From positions 98,594-162,593 of the forward strand of contig NZ_JHZB01000006.1 in NCBI RefSeq assembly GCF_000621145.1: 64,000 nt of DNA. Direction: 5' to 3'. The translations under genes and the position numbers were made by a program. Source of the stretch: Desulfobulbus elongatus DSM 2908 (GTDB lineage: Bacteria; Desulfobacterota; Desulfobulbia; Desulfobulbales; Desulfobulbaceae). The notes beneath the pieces are model-generated. The model was not told the DNA's origin. It did not search any database and saw only the letters and a program-made list of their open reading frames with translations. Positions 56,343 to 64,000 of the stretch are shown in pieces (within the stretch, counting starts at the first letter, position 1; every line of letters begins with the position of its first letter).

Positions 56343-59188
56343 CACACGACAACTACTGGCAGCATAAACTCTCGCTGTGGCTGCATGACCCGGTGCATAA
56401 GATATTCGACATCCGGCGGCATGAATCCCTGGCGGCTGACCTGGCTGAACTGCTGCACGTGACCACCCCGTCCAAGGACACTTACCAGAACGCCGACATG
56501 ATTGCCGCCGGCCTGACTAGGGCGGCATTGCCTGGATTCAATACCGATTCCGCGCAAAACGGAGCGATCGACTTTAGTGCCGACCCCGTGGTCACCCATC
56601 CGCTCGTCAAAGGGCGTGCCCTGCGGCTTGGTATGCCACCGGTCAAGGTTGACGCAATCCATGCCGCCCTGCGCGAATTGCTGAAATCCGATCTCGGTCT
56701 GGACAAGACTATTGAACAATTGCGGGCCATCCCCGAGGAGGAGCGTCCCTTAAGCGGCTACTTCGATCGGCATGATACCCCTGAACAGTGGGCGCGGGCG
56801 CTCTATTTTTATTTTTTCTTCGCCTTGAAAAAACGGCTGCGACAAAAAGACGTCGGTGGCCTTGGCGGGGCTTGGGACCTGCTCCCGGCCGATTCCCGCA
56901 TGCCGGACCATCCTCTGTGGCATCATCTGGGCATGACCTCGGCCATCGGTTCCAGCCTGGCAGCCGATCCGGCCAAGGAATTGTCGCTGGCGGTGTTCGC
57001 CATCACGCCGGTACAGCCGTTCATCAGTCGGGCGCGTAAATTGCGCGACCACTGGGTTGGTTCGGTGATCCTGTCGTATCTGGCCTTCGCCGGTATCCGC
57101 CATGTGGCGGATACCCTGGGACCGGATCATATCCTCTATCCGTCGCTGCACGATCAAACACTGGTGGAATCGTGGATCGGTAAGGCGTTTCACTTGGAAC
57201 GGTTTCTTGAAGAACAAGACGAAGCCTTGCAGCAGCATCGAAAGAACGGCGCTGCCATCGCCTCCTTTCCCAATAAATTCGTCTTTCTCTGCCCAACGTC
57301 CCAGGTAGGTGACATCTGCCGCCGCCTTGAAGAGGCGATACAACAGGAATGGCTTCGCCAAGCCCGCTTGGTCAAGGGTCACCTCGTTAAACAACACGGT
57401 GGCGGGGCAACTCTGGCGGAATTGTTTGAACACCAGATCGCCGACTACTGGCAGTTCAACCATGCCGCCAGCCGCCTGGCCGGTTTGGACGACCGGGAGC
57501 CCCTGGCTTCGCTGCTGCATCAAGAAAAATGGCAGGACGAATATCAGACCATTGCCGCCTTTGCCAAACCCTATGGGCAAACAGGCGCGACGCTCGCCCG
57601 CTTGTATGGAACATCGCATACCCTGGTGCAATCGGTGCTGGCCGCTGCCAAGCTCAAACCGACGCGCATCCGGCGACCACAGCAGGGGGAAAAGTGCCCG
57701 CTTTGCGGCGAGCATGAGGTGTTGCATGATTTCAGTCAGGCCGGCAGCACCAAGGCCGTCGAATACAAAAATGCGGTGAAAGATTTTTGGGACGGCGTAC
57801 GCGGTAAGGAAAACAGCGGAGACAGTTTCGCCCAGATAGGGAAAAGCGAACGCCTCTGTGCGGTCTGTGCAGTAAAACGGTTTTTGCCTCAAGTTCTCAA
57901 AAATATCGAAAACAAGACGGAACTCCTGGCTGAAGTGTTGACCGACGCCAAAAAGTTCCCAGCCACGACTGCAATGGCGGCTGACCGGTATATCCACGCT
58001 TTATTGGAAAAACAGGTGATAACTGAGGACGAGAAAGAGCAGGTCGTGCAATCACTCCACGAAAGCGAGTTGGAGGAACAGGACGCCAACGACGATACCC
58101 CTACCCCGATTCGATCATTTAAGAAAAAGGGGGAGGAGCATGGGATACGATTCACCGACCGCGACAAATACTATGCTCTCCTGCTCATGGATGGCGACAA
58201 GATGGGGGATTTGATCAACGGCAAAACCCTGACCGCCACCTGGGGGGATGTCTTGCATCCTGATTTAAAGGCCCGGTTCGAGCAGGCCACCTTTCACCCC
58301 CATTCGGCACTCCGACCCCGCATGGACAATATTCGCCTGCTCAATCCTGCCCTGCATGCGGCTGTCTCCGACGGGCTCAACAGCTTCGCCCGCTATGGTG
58401 TGGCCCCGGTGGTCCATCGCCTGGGCGGCCGGTTGATCTATGCTGGCGGTGACGACGTTTGTGCCATTCTTCCCCTTGATGCAGCTCTGGAAGCGGCTGA
58501 TGCCATCCGCCAAGCCTACACCATGGGCTTTGTTCGTTATACCGCTGACGGCGCAGTAGAAGTTCGGGGGGAGTGCCCGGCCGGTGCTGGCAAACTAGGC
58601 ATGCACCTGGGACAAGCAGAAAAGATTTCCATTTCCGCTGCCGTGGTCATTGCGCATCACAAGGCACCCCTGCGGGAGGTGTTGCGTGACGCCCATGCCG
58701 TTCTTGACGGCATTGCCAAAAAACGAGCCGGCCGTAACGCTCTCGCCGTCCGCTTGAAGAAACGGTCCGGTGGCGACCGTGATCTTTGGATGCAATGGGA
58801 TGAAGAGAATAGCTATTTTGCTAGCAATGGCACTCCACCCGGCACGGAACCTTTGCTCTCTTCGTTTAAGGAAGTAATGCGAGGCGTTACCGACGATCTC
58901 ATGGGCGGCAGCCTATTGTATCGGTTGGGCGACCTGGAACAGGCCCTCGCACCGTTGGTTGTCAGCGAAGCAACCCGAGCGGCGAACCGGGACAAGGTGG
59001 TCAGCTTGATCGCCTATGAGGTCGGCCATTCCGGGAAAAAGCTCAAAGATGACGAGAAAAACCTGTTTGCCCGTCGCCTGGCTGGGTTGATGGTGCGTGG
59101 CACTTCCAACCAGCCCGGTTGGTATAATCCGGAAGCCGCAATCATCGCTCATTTTCTCGCTTTGCCTGCTGCAAGGAGGAATGCATGA
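56339..59188 (+). CDS. cmr2: type III-B Cas10 (Cmr2), cOA synthase with HD nuclease motif
   Basis: A 949-residue Cas10. The N-terminal HD motif is in LWLHDPVHKIF (16-17). A zinc finger uses CPLC (453-456) and CAVC (507-510). The palm motif is YAGGDDVCAILP with GGDD at 703-706, intact. These features predict both single-stranded DNA cutting and cyclic oligoadenylate synthesis, the signal for Csx1/Csx2 and possibly for the Lon relay. Overlaps both neighbours by 4 bases. Confidence 0.95.
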   Translation: MTHDNYWQHKLSLWLHDPVHKIFDIRRHESLAADLAELLHVTTPSKDTYQNADMIAAGLTRAALPGFNTDSAQNGAIDFSADPVVTHPLVKGRALRLGMPPVKVDAIHAALRELLKSDLGLDKTIEQLRAIPEEERPLSGYFDRHDTPEQWARALYFYFFFALKKRLRQKDVGGLGGAWDLLPADSRMPDHPLWHHLGMTSAIGSSLAADPAKELSLAVFAITPVQPFISRARKLRDHWVGSVILSYLAFAGIRHVADTLGPDHILYPSLHDQTLVESWIGKAFHLERFLEEQDEALQQHRKNGAAIASFPNKFVFLCPTSQVGDICRRLEEAIQQEWLRQARLVKGHLVKQHGGGATLAELFEHQIADYWQFNHAASRLAGLDDREPLASLLHQEKWQDEYQTIAAFAKPYGQTGATLARLYGTSHTLVQSVLAAAKLKPTRIRRPQQGEKCPLCGEHEVLHDFSQAGSTKAVEYKNAVKDFWDGVRGKENSGDSFAQIGKSERLCAVCAVKRFLPQVLKNIENKTELLAEVLTDAKKFPATTAMAADRYIHALLEKQVITEDEKEQVVQSLHESELEEQDANDDTPTPIRSFKKKGEEHGIRFTDRDKYYALLLMDGDKMGDLINGKTLTATWGDVLHPDLKARFEQATFHPHSALRPRMDNIRLLNPALHAAVSDGLNSFARYGVAPVVHRLGGRLIYAGGDDVCAILPLDAALEAADAIRQAYTMGFVRYTADGAVEVRGECPAGAGKLGMHLGQAEKISISAAVVIAHHKAPLREVLRDAHAVLDGIAKKRAGRNALAVRLKKRSGGDRDLWMQWDEENSYFASNGTPPGTEPLLSSFKEVMRGVTDDLMGGSLLYRLGDLEQALAPLVVSEATRAANRDKVVSLIAYEVGHSGKKLKDDEKNLFARRLAGLMVRGTSNQPGWYNPEAAIIAHFLALPAARRNA

Positions 59189-60156
59189 CTATTTGGTACC
59201 AAATTACTCCAGCGGACACCTTGTTTTTTCGAGGCTCTGAGCCCCTGGAAGCAGGGCAACCAAGCAGGGATGCCCTGTTTCCGCCCCCCGTTTCCGTGCT
59301 CCAGGGTGCCCTACGGACCGCTGTGCTCAAACAACGCCGTATCGCTTTTGCCGACTATAAGGCTAACCGTTGCGCAAGCGATGTCATTGAAGGTATCGGC
59401 GCTTGCAGTCAGCCAGCCCCGTTTCGCGTCACCGCCATCTTGCTGGCCCGTGGGGAGACGATCTATGTTCCCTGTCCAGCGAACTGGTTCGTCGAAGCAG
59501 GGCAGTTGGCCAAAGGCGGTCAGCCATCCATGGTTGGGCAAACTATTCTCAGGGCCGCACAGCCTGACCGGGCCGCAGATTCGCTTCACCTGCACTCCTC
59601 AGCCGGTACCAACCTCCCCATGGTCCGAGCCGCTGATGCGCAGCCGCTTGCTGGCCATTGGTTGCGGCTGGATTGCCTGCGTACGCCACCAACCGAATTC
59701 GTTGAAGGCGACCTCCTCGCCCCCGGCGAACTTTACGACGTGGAACCACGCACCGGTATCGCCATCGACAGCAAGCGCAAGGTGAAGCAAGGCGCCATCT
59801 ATTCGGCAGGGCACATCCGCTTGCGACCGGAAGTGACCATGGTCTGCGGCATCGACCGCAACCTCGGACTGGCAGAGAAGGGGTTTCTCAATTTGGGTGG
59901 CGAGCAGCGGGTGTGCGGCTATATCCGTTGCCAGGCCCCAGATCTACCGGCTATGCCTGCCGCCTTGTTTGTCACTCTCGCCCCGGTTGAGCTCACCAAC
60001 GAGGTCCTGTCCGCTGTGTTTGCTGCGGCAAAACCGGTCACCCTTGCCGGCTGGGACCTGGCCAACGGTTTTCACAAAGCCACCTCCACCTGGCTGCCCG
60101 CCGGAACCGTGTTTAACCACAATATCGATTCTCTCTGTATCCCCCTGGCTCAATAA
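59185..60156 (+). CDS. cmr3: type III-B effector subunit Cmr3 (Cas5 family)
   Basis: A 323-residue protein: ITPADTLFFRGSEPLEAGQPSRD and LFPPPVSVLQGALRTAVL, both typical of Cmr3, and a late GYIRCQ. Cmr3 holds the 5' tag of the crRNA together with Cmr2. Confidence 0.92.
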   Translation: MTIWYQITPADTLFFRGSEPLEAGQPSRDALFPPPVSVLQGALRTAVLKQRRIAFADYKANRCASDVIEGIGACSQPAPFRVTAILLARGETIYVPCPANWFVEAGQLAKGGQPSMVGQTILRAAQPDRAADSLHLHSSAGTNLPMVRAADAQPLAGHWLRLDCLRTPPTEFVEGDLLAPGELYDVEPRTGIAIDSKRKVKQGAIYSAGHIRLRPEVTMVCGIDRNLGLAEKGFLNLGGEQRVCGYIRCQAPDLPAMPAALFVTLAPVELTNEVLSAVFAAAKPVTLAGWDLANGFHKATSTWLPAGTVFNHNIDSLCIPLAQ

Positions 60157-60166
60157 GGAGAAAATA

Positions 60167-61036
60167 ATGAAAAATACTGCATCCATCCTTGGCCTTTATG
60201 CTGTCACTCCCTGCCATGCCGGGAGCGGCGCTTCGGTCGGCGTCGTCGACCTCCCTATTCAACGCGAGCGCCACACCAACTGGCCGGTCATCCAAGCCTC
60301 GGGTATGAAAGGTGCCCTGCGCGCTCATTTTGACCGGTTCAAAAATTCGATAACAGCCAGACCCGATGAAGAAGCGTTTAAAAAGATAACCGAACTGATC
60401 TTTGGATCGGACTCCAGAGACAATGACCACGCCGGTTCGCTCACGGTTGGTGACGTCAAAATTCTCGCTTTCCCCATGCGTTCCAACGTCGCCCCTTTTG
60501 TTTGGATTACCTGCCCGGCGGTATTGAAGCGATTGAACCAAGACCTGGCTCTGACCGGGCGGAAGACGATCGATCTTGCAAACCTTCAGGAACTAACCAC
60601 CGACAAGGCCCTATGGGCGAATGGCCTATGCAAAGAGGGTGACCGTATCCTTCTGGAAGACATGGAGGTCACAGCAACCGAACCATGCTCTCTCGGCGAA
60701 GGTACGCCCTTCTTTCAAGAGGCGGAACGGCTGTTGGTGGTCCACGATGAGGTCTTCGGTTATGGTGTCTCCCACTGCACCTCGGTCATGGCCCAGATTA
60801 AGATCGACCAAAAAACCGGCACTACCAGCAACGGTTCGCTCCGCTATCAGGAAGAACTTCCCGCTGATACCCTGATGTACACCATTCTTTTCTGGGGCGA
60901 TTCGCGCGACGACAAAGAGAGCCTCAAGGCAGATGCCATCCGCGGCTATATACAGGATGAGGTGGTGAGCGGCCATATACAAATCGGCGGTGACGAGACC
61001 CTCGGCCGCGGTATCTTTTCCCTTACCTGGTTCTGA
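60167..61036 (+). CDS. cmr4: type III-B backbone subunit Cmr4 (Cas7), target RNA nuclease
   Basis: A 289-residue Cas7. The catalytic loop is HAGSGASVGVVDLPIQRER, with the target-cutting Asp at 28. Further: QASGMKGALRAHF and GGDETLGRGIFSL. Several copies form the spine of the complex and cut target RNA every 6 bases. The start at 60167 has AAGGAG; 10 bases after cmr3. Confidence 0.94.
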   Translation: MKNTASILGLYAVTPCHAGSGASVGVVDLPIQRERHTNWPVIQASGMKGALRAHFDRFKNSITARPDEEAFKKITELIFGSDSRDNDHAGSLTVGDVKILAFPMRSNVAPFVWITCPAVLKRLNQDLALTGRKTIDLANLQELTTDKALWANGLCKEGDRILLEDMEVTATEPCSLGEGTPFFQEAERLLVVHDEVFGYGVSHCTSVMAQIKIDQKTGTTSNGSLRYQEELPADTLMYTILFWGDSRDDKESLKADAIRGYIQDEVVSGHIQIGGDETLGRGIFSLTWF

Positions 61037-61049
61037 GAAGGAGACGCTC

Positions 61050-61433
61050 ATGCAGACCAAAGAACAGAAACGCTCGGCTTTTGCCCTGGAACAAATTACT
61101 GCGGTCTTCAAAGGCCAAGTTGACGAGAAAACAGCTAATTTTATCGTTGGTGTGCCGACCATGATATTGAGCAACGGATTGGCTCAAACCATGGCTTTTT
61201 TGTTCTCTAAAAAGAAGGATAAAAAATACAAGGATACCTTCGATGTCATCAAACTATGGTTGACTCGGGAATTTCCTGCTCTGAAAAAGCAACCAGAGAT
61301 GGAATTTCTTTTGTCATTCTCTGGCCTCAAGCAAGACCAGTATTTGCAGGCCCAACAGGAAGCCCTTGCCATGCTGCAATGGCTGAAGCGCTATGTTCGC
61401 GCTTTTGAAAAGGAAGAAGGGGGACAAAAATGA
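61050..61433 (+). CDS. cmr5: type III-B small subunit Cmr5 (Cas11)
   Basis: A 127-residue alpha-helical protein: TKEQKRSAFALEQI, NFIVGVPTMILSNGLAQTMAFL and KLWLTREFPAL, as in Cmr5. It lines the crRNA-target duplex. The ATG at 61050 has GAAGGAG upstream. Overlaps cmr6 by 4 bases. Confidence 0.92.
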   Translation: MQTKEQKRSAFALEQITAVFKGQVDEKTANFIVGVPTMILSNGLAQTMAFLFSKKKDKKYKDTFDVIKLWLTREFPALKKQPEMEFLLSFSGLKQDQYLQAQQEALAMLQWLKRYVRAFEKEEGGQK

Positions 61434-62989
61434 ATATGATCCCTGATTGGCAAGCCAAGTTGTTGGAAAACGGAAAAGGGGTGAATTACGCTTTGTATTT
61501 TTCCAGAATGACAAGTTGGCGACCGAGCGGGGGTGAACTCAAGGCGGAGTACCTTGCTCGTGTTGTACAAACGAAAAATGGCCCCCGTGATGAGTACGCT
61601 CCAGATATTGAACGGTTGAGTGGAAAAGCTCACCATATTCTTCCCACCGCCTCTGCTTTGTTGAAAGCCATCCACACCCGCCAAACCGATATTCTCAAAA
61701 CCGAGTCCGGTCGTGGCGTCATGGTCTGGGAATTCCGCGTCCGATTGCTCAGCTCCTTTGTCTCCGGGCTGGGCTCCGGTCACCCTACCGAAACCGGCAT
61801 GATCCTCGACCGCAACACCGGCCTGCCCTATATCCCGGCCAGTGCGGTCAAGGGCGTACTGCGTTTGGCCTGTGCTCTGGAGATTGCAGAAACGGAACCG
61901 GGTGCTGTTGTTCCAAGCGAAAAAGAACCCGACCACCTGGAAATTCGTGATGATCATGCAACCCTGCGCCGCTATTTCGGCGACACCGACACCGGCAAAG
62001 CGGACAGCGTCCGTGGGCAGCTTGTTTTCCTCGATGCCTATCCCGCCTCGACGCCGACAATCAAGCCCGATATCATGAACCCTCATTTCGGCAAGTATTA
62101 TTCGGGTGATCAGGGGCCGCTGGAAACCGAAAACCCCATTCCAGTGAAATTCCTCACCGTCGCTCCGGCAACCGAATTTGTCTTCCGTTGTTTTGCATCG
62201 CCTTTGCCCGAGCAAGGACAACGCCTAGTACCCACCGACGTTTTTCGCCCCTTTGACGTCATGGACGAACAGTCCGTCATCGCCATGTTTGAGCGGGCAT
62301 TCAGCCAACTGGGTTTCGGCAGCAAAACGTCCATCGGCTACGGGCGCTTTGCCTTGTCCACGACCAACAACACCGATCATTTTCGGTGCCTTGTTACGCA
62401 GGATATCGAACTGCGTAGACAGGCTGAGGAACAGCGCCGGCAGAAAGAAGAAGAGCGTCTTTATCCCTGGCGTCGCCTGTTGGCGGATTTGGAACGGATC
62501 TCCGACTGGGGGCCGTTGCGCCAGAAGATCATGGACAATAAACATCTTCAGGAACACCAGGCACAACAGGAAGTCGGCGAGCGGGTTAAGGCGGCGGCGC
62601 AACGGGTCCGCGAAGCTAACCCAAAAAGATGGAAATCGGATTGGGATAGCTATCTTCAGCAATGGCTTACCCCTTCGGGAATGACCTGGAGTGCCGCAGA
62701 GGATGTTGGTTCCGGCACTGCCGGAAAAGGGGGGAGTGACATCGGTCTCACCCCGGAAGAGCGGGAACAAGAGGAGCGGATCGCTGCCTTGCATAGCTGC
62801 GATTCCGGGAAGAAATGGGAGCAGGTGAAAAAGATCATGGAGACAATCGATCAACTCTCTGAGCCTGCCGTCCTGAAACTGCAGGATGTGTTCAAAACGG
62901 AGAAATGGGATAAAAACAATGTAAAAAAAGACAAAAAGGAAGCGTGGGAGAAATTGCGGAAGCGTCGGAAGCAATTGCGGGGTATCTGA
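61430..62989 (+). CDS. cmr6: type III-B subunit Cmr6 (Cas7) with a long charged C-terminal extension
   Basis: A 519-residue protein. Residues about 1-315 are Cmr6 RAMP: RVRLLSSFVSGLGSGHPTETGMILD, PYIPASAVKGVLR, and the terminal GFGSKTSIGYGRF. A further 200 residues follow, which most Cmr6 lack (usual length about 250-330): a coiled-coil start (RRQAEEQRRQKEEERLYPWRR), then WKSDWDSYLQQWL and a basic end (WEKLRKRRKQLRG). The extension might dock another subunit. It is the last gene of the array. Confidence 0.9.
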   Translation: MNMIPDWQAKLLENGKGVNYALYFSRMTSWRPSGGELKAEYLARVVQTKNGPRDEYAPDIERLSGKAHHILPTASALLKAIHTRQTDILKTESGRGVMVWEFRVRLLSSFVSGLGSGHPTETGMILDRNTGLPYIPASAVKGVLRLACALEIAETEPGAVVPSEKEPDHLEIRDDHATLRRYFGDTDTGKADSVRGQLVFLDAYPASTPTIKPDIMNPHFGKYYSGDQGPLETENPIPVKFLTVAPATEFVFRCFASPLPEQGQRLVPTDVFRPFDVMDEQSVIAMFERAFSQLGFGSKTSIGYGRFALSTTNNTDHFRCLVTQDIELRRQAEEQRRQKEEERLYPWRRLLADLERISDWGPLRQKIMDNKHLQEHQAQQEVGERVKAAAQRVREANPKRWKSDWDSYLQQWLTPSGMTWSAAEDVGSGTAGKGGSDIGLTPEEREQEERIAALHSCDSGKKWEQVKKIMETIDQLSEPAVLKLQDVFKTEKWDKNNVKKDKKEAWEKLRKRRKQLRGI

Positions 62990-63153
62990 TGGCAGGGTTT
63001 TACCTGTTTCCGTGGAAGTCGTGCGCCACGGTGCCTTGCCGTACAATAGATGACGACCCTTCTCTTGCTCCGCCGGCTTGCATTCGTGCAGGGAGTGCGG
63101 TAAATTGATGTTGTTTTTGATGCTTATTGTCATCGCAATTGACGAGGAAGCCC
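62990..63153. other. 164-bp gap between cmr6 and vapB, no array found
   Basis: I looked for direct repeats with regular spacers and saw none. Nothing else recognised. Confidence 0.5.
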
Positions 63154-63357
63154 ATGCGTACCACCATCACCATTGACGATGCCCTCTACGAGCAGGCGCT
63201 GGAAATGGCTGGCCCGGACATCCCGAAAACAGAAATATTCCGGGAAGCCGTCAAAACCTTTGTCCGGGTGCAGGCGGCAAAGCGCCTTGTCGCCCTGGGA
63301 GCGGCAGCCCCTGAGATGGCGGATGTGCCGCGCCGACGGCAAGAATCAACGCCATGA
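63154..63357 (+). CDS. vapB: VapB-type antitoxin
   Basis: A 67-residue protein: MRTTITIDDALYEQALEMAG and KTEIFREAVKTFVRVQAA, a ribbon-helix-helix antitoxin paired with PIN toxins. GAGGAAG precedes the ATG. The stop overlaps the toxin start by 4 bases. Confidence 0.82.
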   Translation: MRTTITIDDALYEQALEMAGPDIPKTEIFREAVKTFVRVQAAKRLVALGAAAPEMADVPRRRQESTP

Positions 63358-63671
63358 GCGTACTGGTTGATACCTCTGTCTGGGTTGACCATTTCCGATA
63401 TGGCAATGCACGGCTCGCTTGGCTGCTTGAAGCGGACATGGTGCTCGTCCATCCGATGGTCATCGTCGAGATCGCCTGCGGCACACCGCCGGAACCACGC
63501 GCACAGACCCTGGCCAGCCTGCGGCTCCTGCGTCCGAGCCAACAGCCCACGTTGGCCGAAGTCATGGATTTTATCGAAGGAGAAAAGCTCTACGGCTTGG
63601 GTTGTGGCCTGGTGAATATTGCTTTGCTTGCCTCCGCTCTGATCACACTGTCACCACCGATAAAAAACTGA
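63354..63671 (+). pseudogene. vapC: VapC-type PIN-domain toxin, probably decayed
   Basis: A 105-residue PIN protein: VDTSVWVDHFR with the first Asp and VIVEIACG with the Glu. At the third acidic position GLVNIALLASAL has Asn where GLVD is expected. The remaining catalytic motif (usually LWTRDKRL) appears only in another frame: bases 63653-63679 read TVTTDKKLTR then stop. So one base is gained or lost before the last motif. The toxin is probably inactive, or the sequence carries an error. Confidence 0.65.
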
Positions 63672-63770
63672 CCCGTTAGGCGTATTATTGCTGACCCCGT
63701 CGAAGTTGCCGGATTTCGATGAGCGTGCGATCTCACACCGATTCAGAGAGGTCCCCAATGATGGGATGGA

Positions 63771-63820
63771 CGGCAGGCATCAGGGCTGCGTCGGGCCCGA
63801 CGCAGCCCTGATGCCTGCCG
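63771..63820. repeat. 50-bp perfect palindrome
   Basis: A perfect inverted repeat centred between 63795 and 63796 with no unpaired loop (CGGCAGGCAT... complemented exactly). It lies between the decayed vapC and the istB 3' end and has no T-run on either side, so it is not a typical terminator. Confidence 0.85.
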
Positions 63821-63835
63821 GGAAGGTGGTTCTCG

Positions 63836-64000
63836 TTATTTGGGGGCGTTGAGTTGGCGTGATTGGTGGAGGCGCCAGGAAGGGCCTTTGACGGTGAGAA
63901 TGATCGAGTGGTGGATCATCCGGTCAACTGTGGCGGTGGTGATGACCGGGTCCCCGAGGTAGTCGCCGAGTTGCTTGAAGTCGATATTGGTGGTGATGAT
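63836..64000 (-). mobile_element. istB: IstB-like ATP-binding protein, IS21 family (5' part outside window)
   Basis: The last 54 codons read on the minus strand as TTNIDFKQLGDYLGDPV, then ATVDRMIHHSIILTVKG and SWRLHQSRQ. These match the C-terminal part of IstB, the transposition helper ATPase of IS21-family elements (consensus TTNRPF..W.E.FGD; ATAILDRLLHHSHVL.I.G.SYR). The stop is at 63836-63838. The rest, and istA, lie beyond the right edge. Confidence 0.85.

Noticed and set aside
47372..63153. tRNA-anchored integration of the CRISPR segment
   Set aside because: No copy of the tRNA 3' end was found near the right end, and no integrase is in view.

Overview
The window is high-GC bacterial chromosome with two lower-GC segments: a dnd fragment at the left edge and a clearly AT-rich type IV pilus cluster near 16.4-23 kb. 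Several features together point to an anaerobic Desulfobacterota member, Desulfobulbales-like: a multihaem quinol-side cytochrome, a selenocysteine-containing SelD, a late-cobamide cluster that includes CbiR, fused IspDF, FlbD/MotAB and pilus genes. This placement is an inference from gene content, not from a phylogeny.

Layout. 1-3.1 kb: 3' end of a DNA phosphorothioation (dnd) operon (dndD end, DndE-ATPase fusion). 3.3-10 kb: a methyltransferase, flagellar motB/motA/flbD, and a biotin-dependent acyl-CoA carboxylase pair (all minus strand). 10.6-15.9 kb: a YheT-type hydrolase, the cobU-cobS-cobC-cobT-cbiR cluster and a CAP-domain protein. 16.5-23.8 kb: pilM-N-O-P, an AMIN/STN/TPR protein, an MshL-like secretin and a lipoprotein. 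23.9-34.8 kb: FadL-like porin, a membrane methyltransferase, a CydA-like/octahaem cytochrome pair, purF, selD with an in-frame UGA, an M20-type peptidase and ispDF. 34.8-47.5 kb: rnpB, RNase HI, a zinc-ribbon coiled-coil protein, a Nif3 protein, two CAU-anticodon tRNAs, an M48-TPR protease, a degenerate HD-GYP protein, DUF1499, surE, nfo, a branched-chain aminotransferase and groES-groEL.

47.6-63.0 kb holds the most unusual region: one long plus-strand array of genes, mostly overlapping or closely spaced. It begins with a small PemK/MazF-like candidate, a sigma-70-family factor, a protein with an N-terminal zinc anti-sigma motif (HX3CX2C) and a Lon-type (S16) protease domain joined to a helical C-terminus. 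It continues with csx20, cas6, a CARF-HEPN Csx1/Csx2-family ribonuclease and a full type III-B set cmr1-cmr2(cas10)-cmr3-cmr4-cmr5-cmr6. Cas10 keeps its HD and GGDD motifs, so cyclic oligoadenylate (cOA) signalling is expected. The leading genes look like a protease/anti-sigma/sigma relay attached to a type III CRISPR system. It resembles in logic the CalpL-CalpT-CalpS and Craspase/CASP-sigma pathways, but I see no SAVED or CHAT domain here. No cas1, cas2 or CRISPR array lies in the window.

63.1-64 kb: a VapBC-type toxin-antitoxin pair with a decayed toxin, a 50-bp perfect palindrome, and the 3' end of an IS21-family istB gene running off the right edge.
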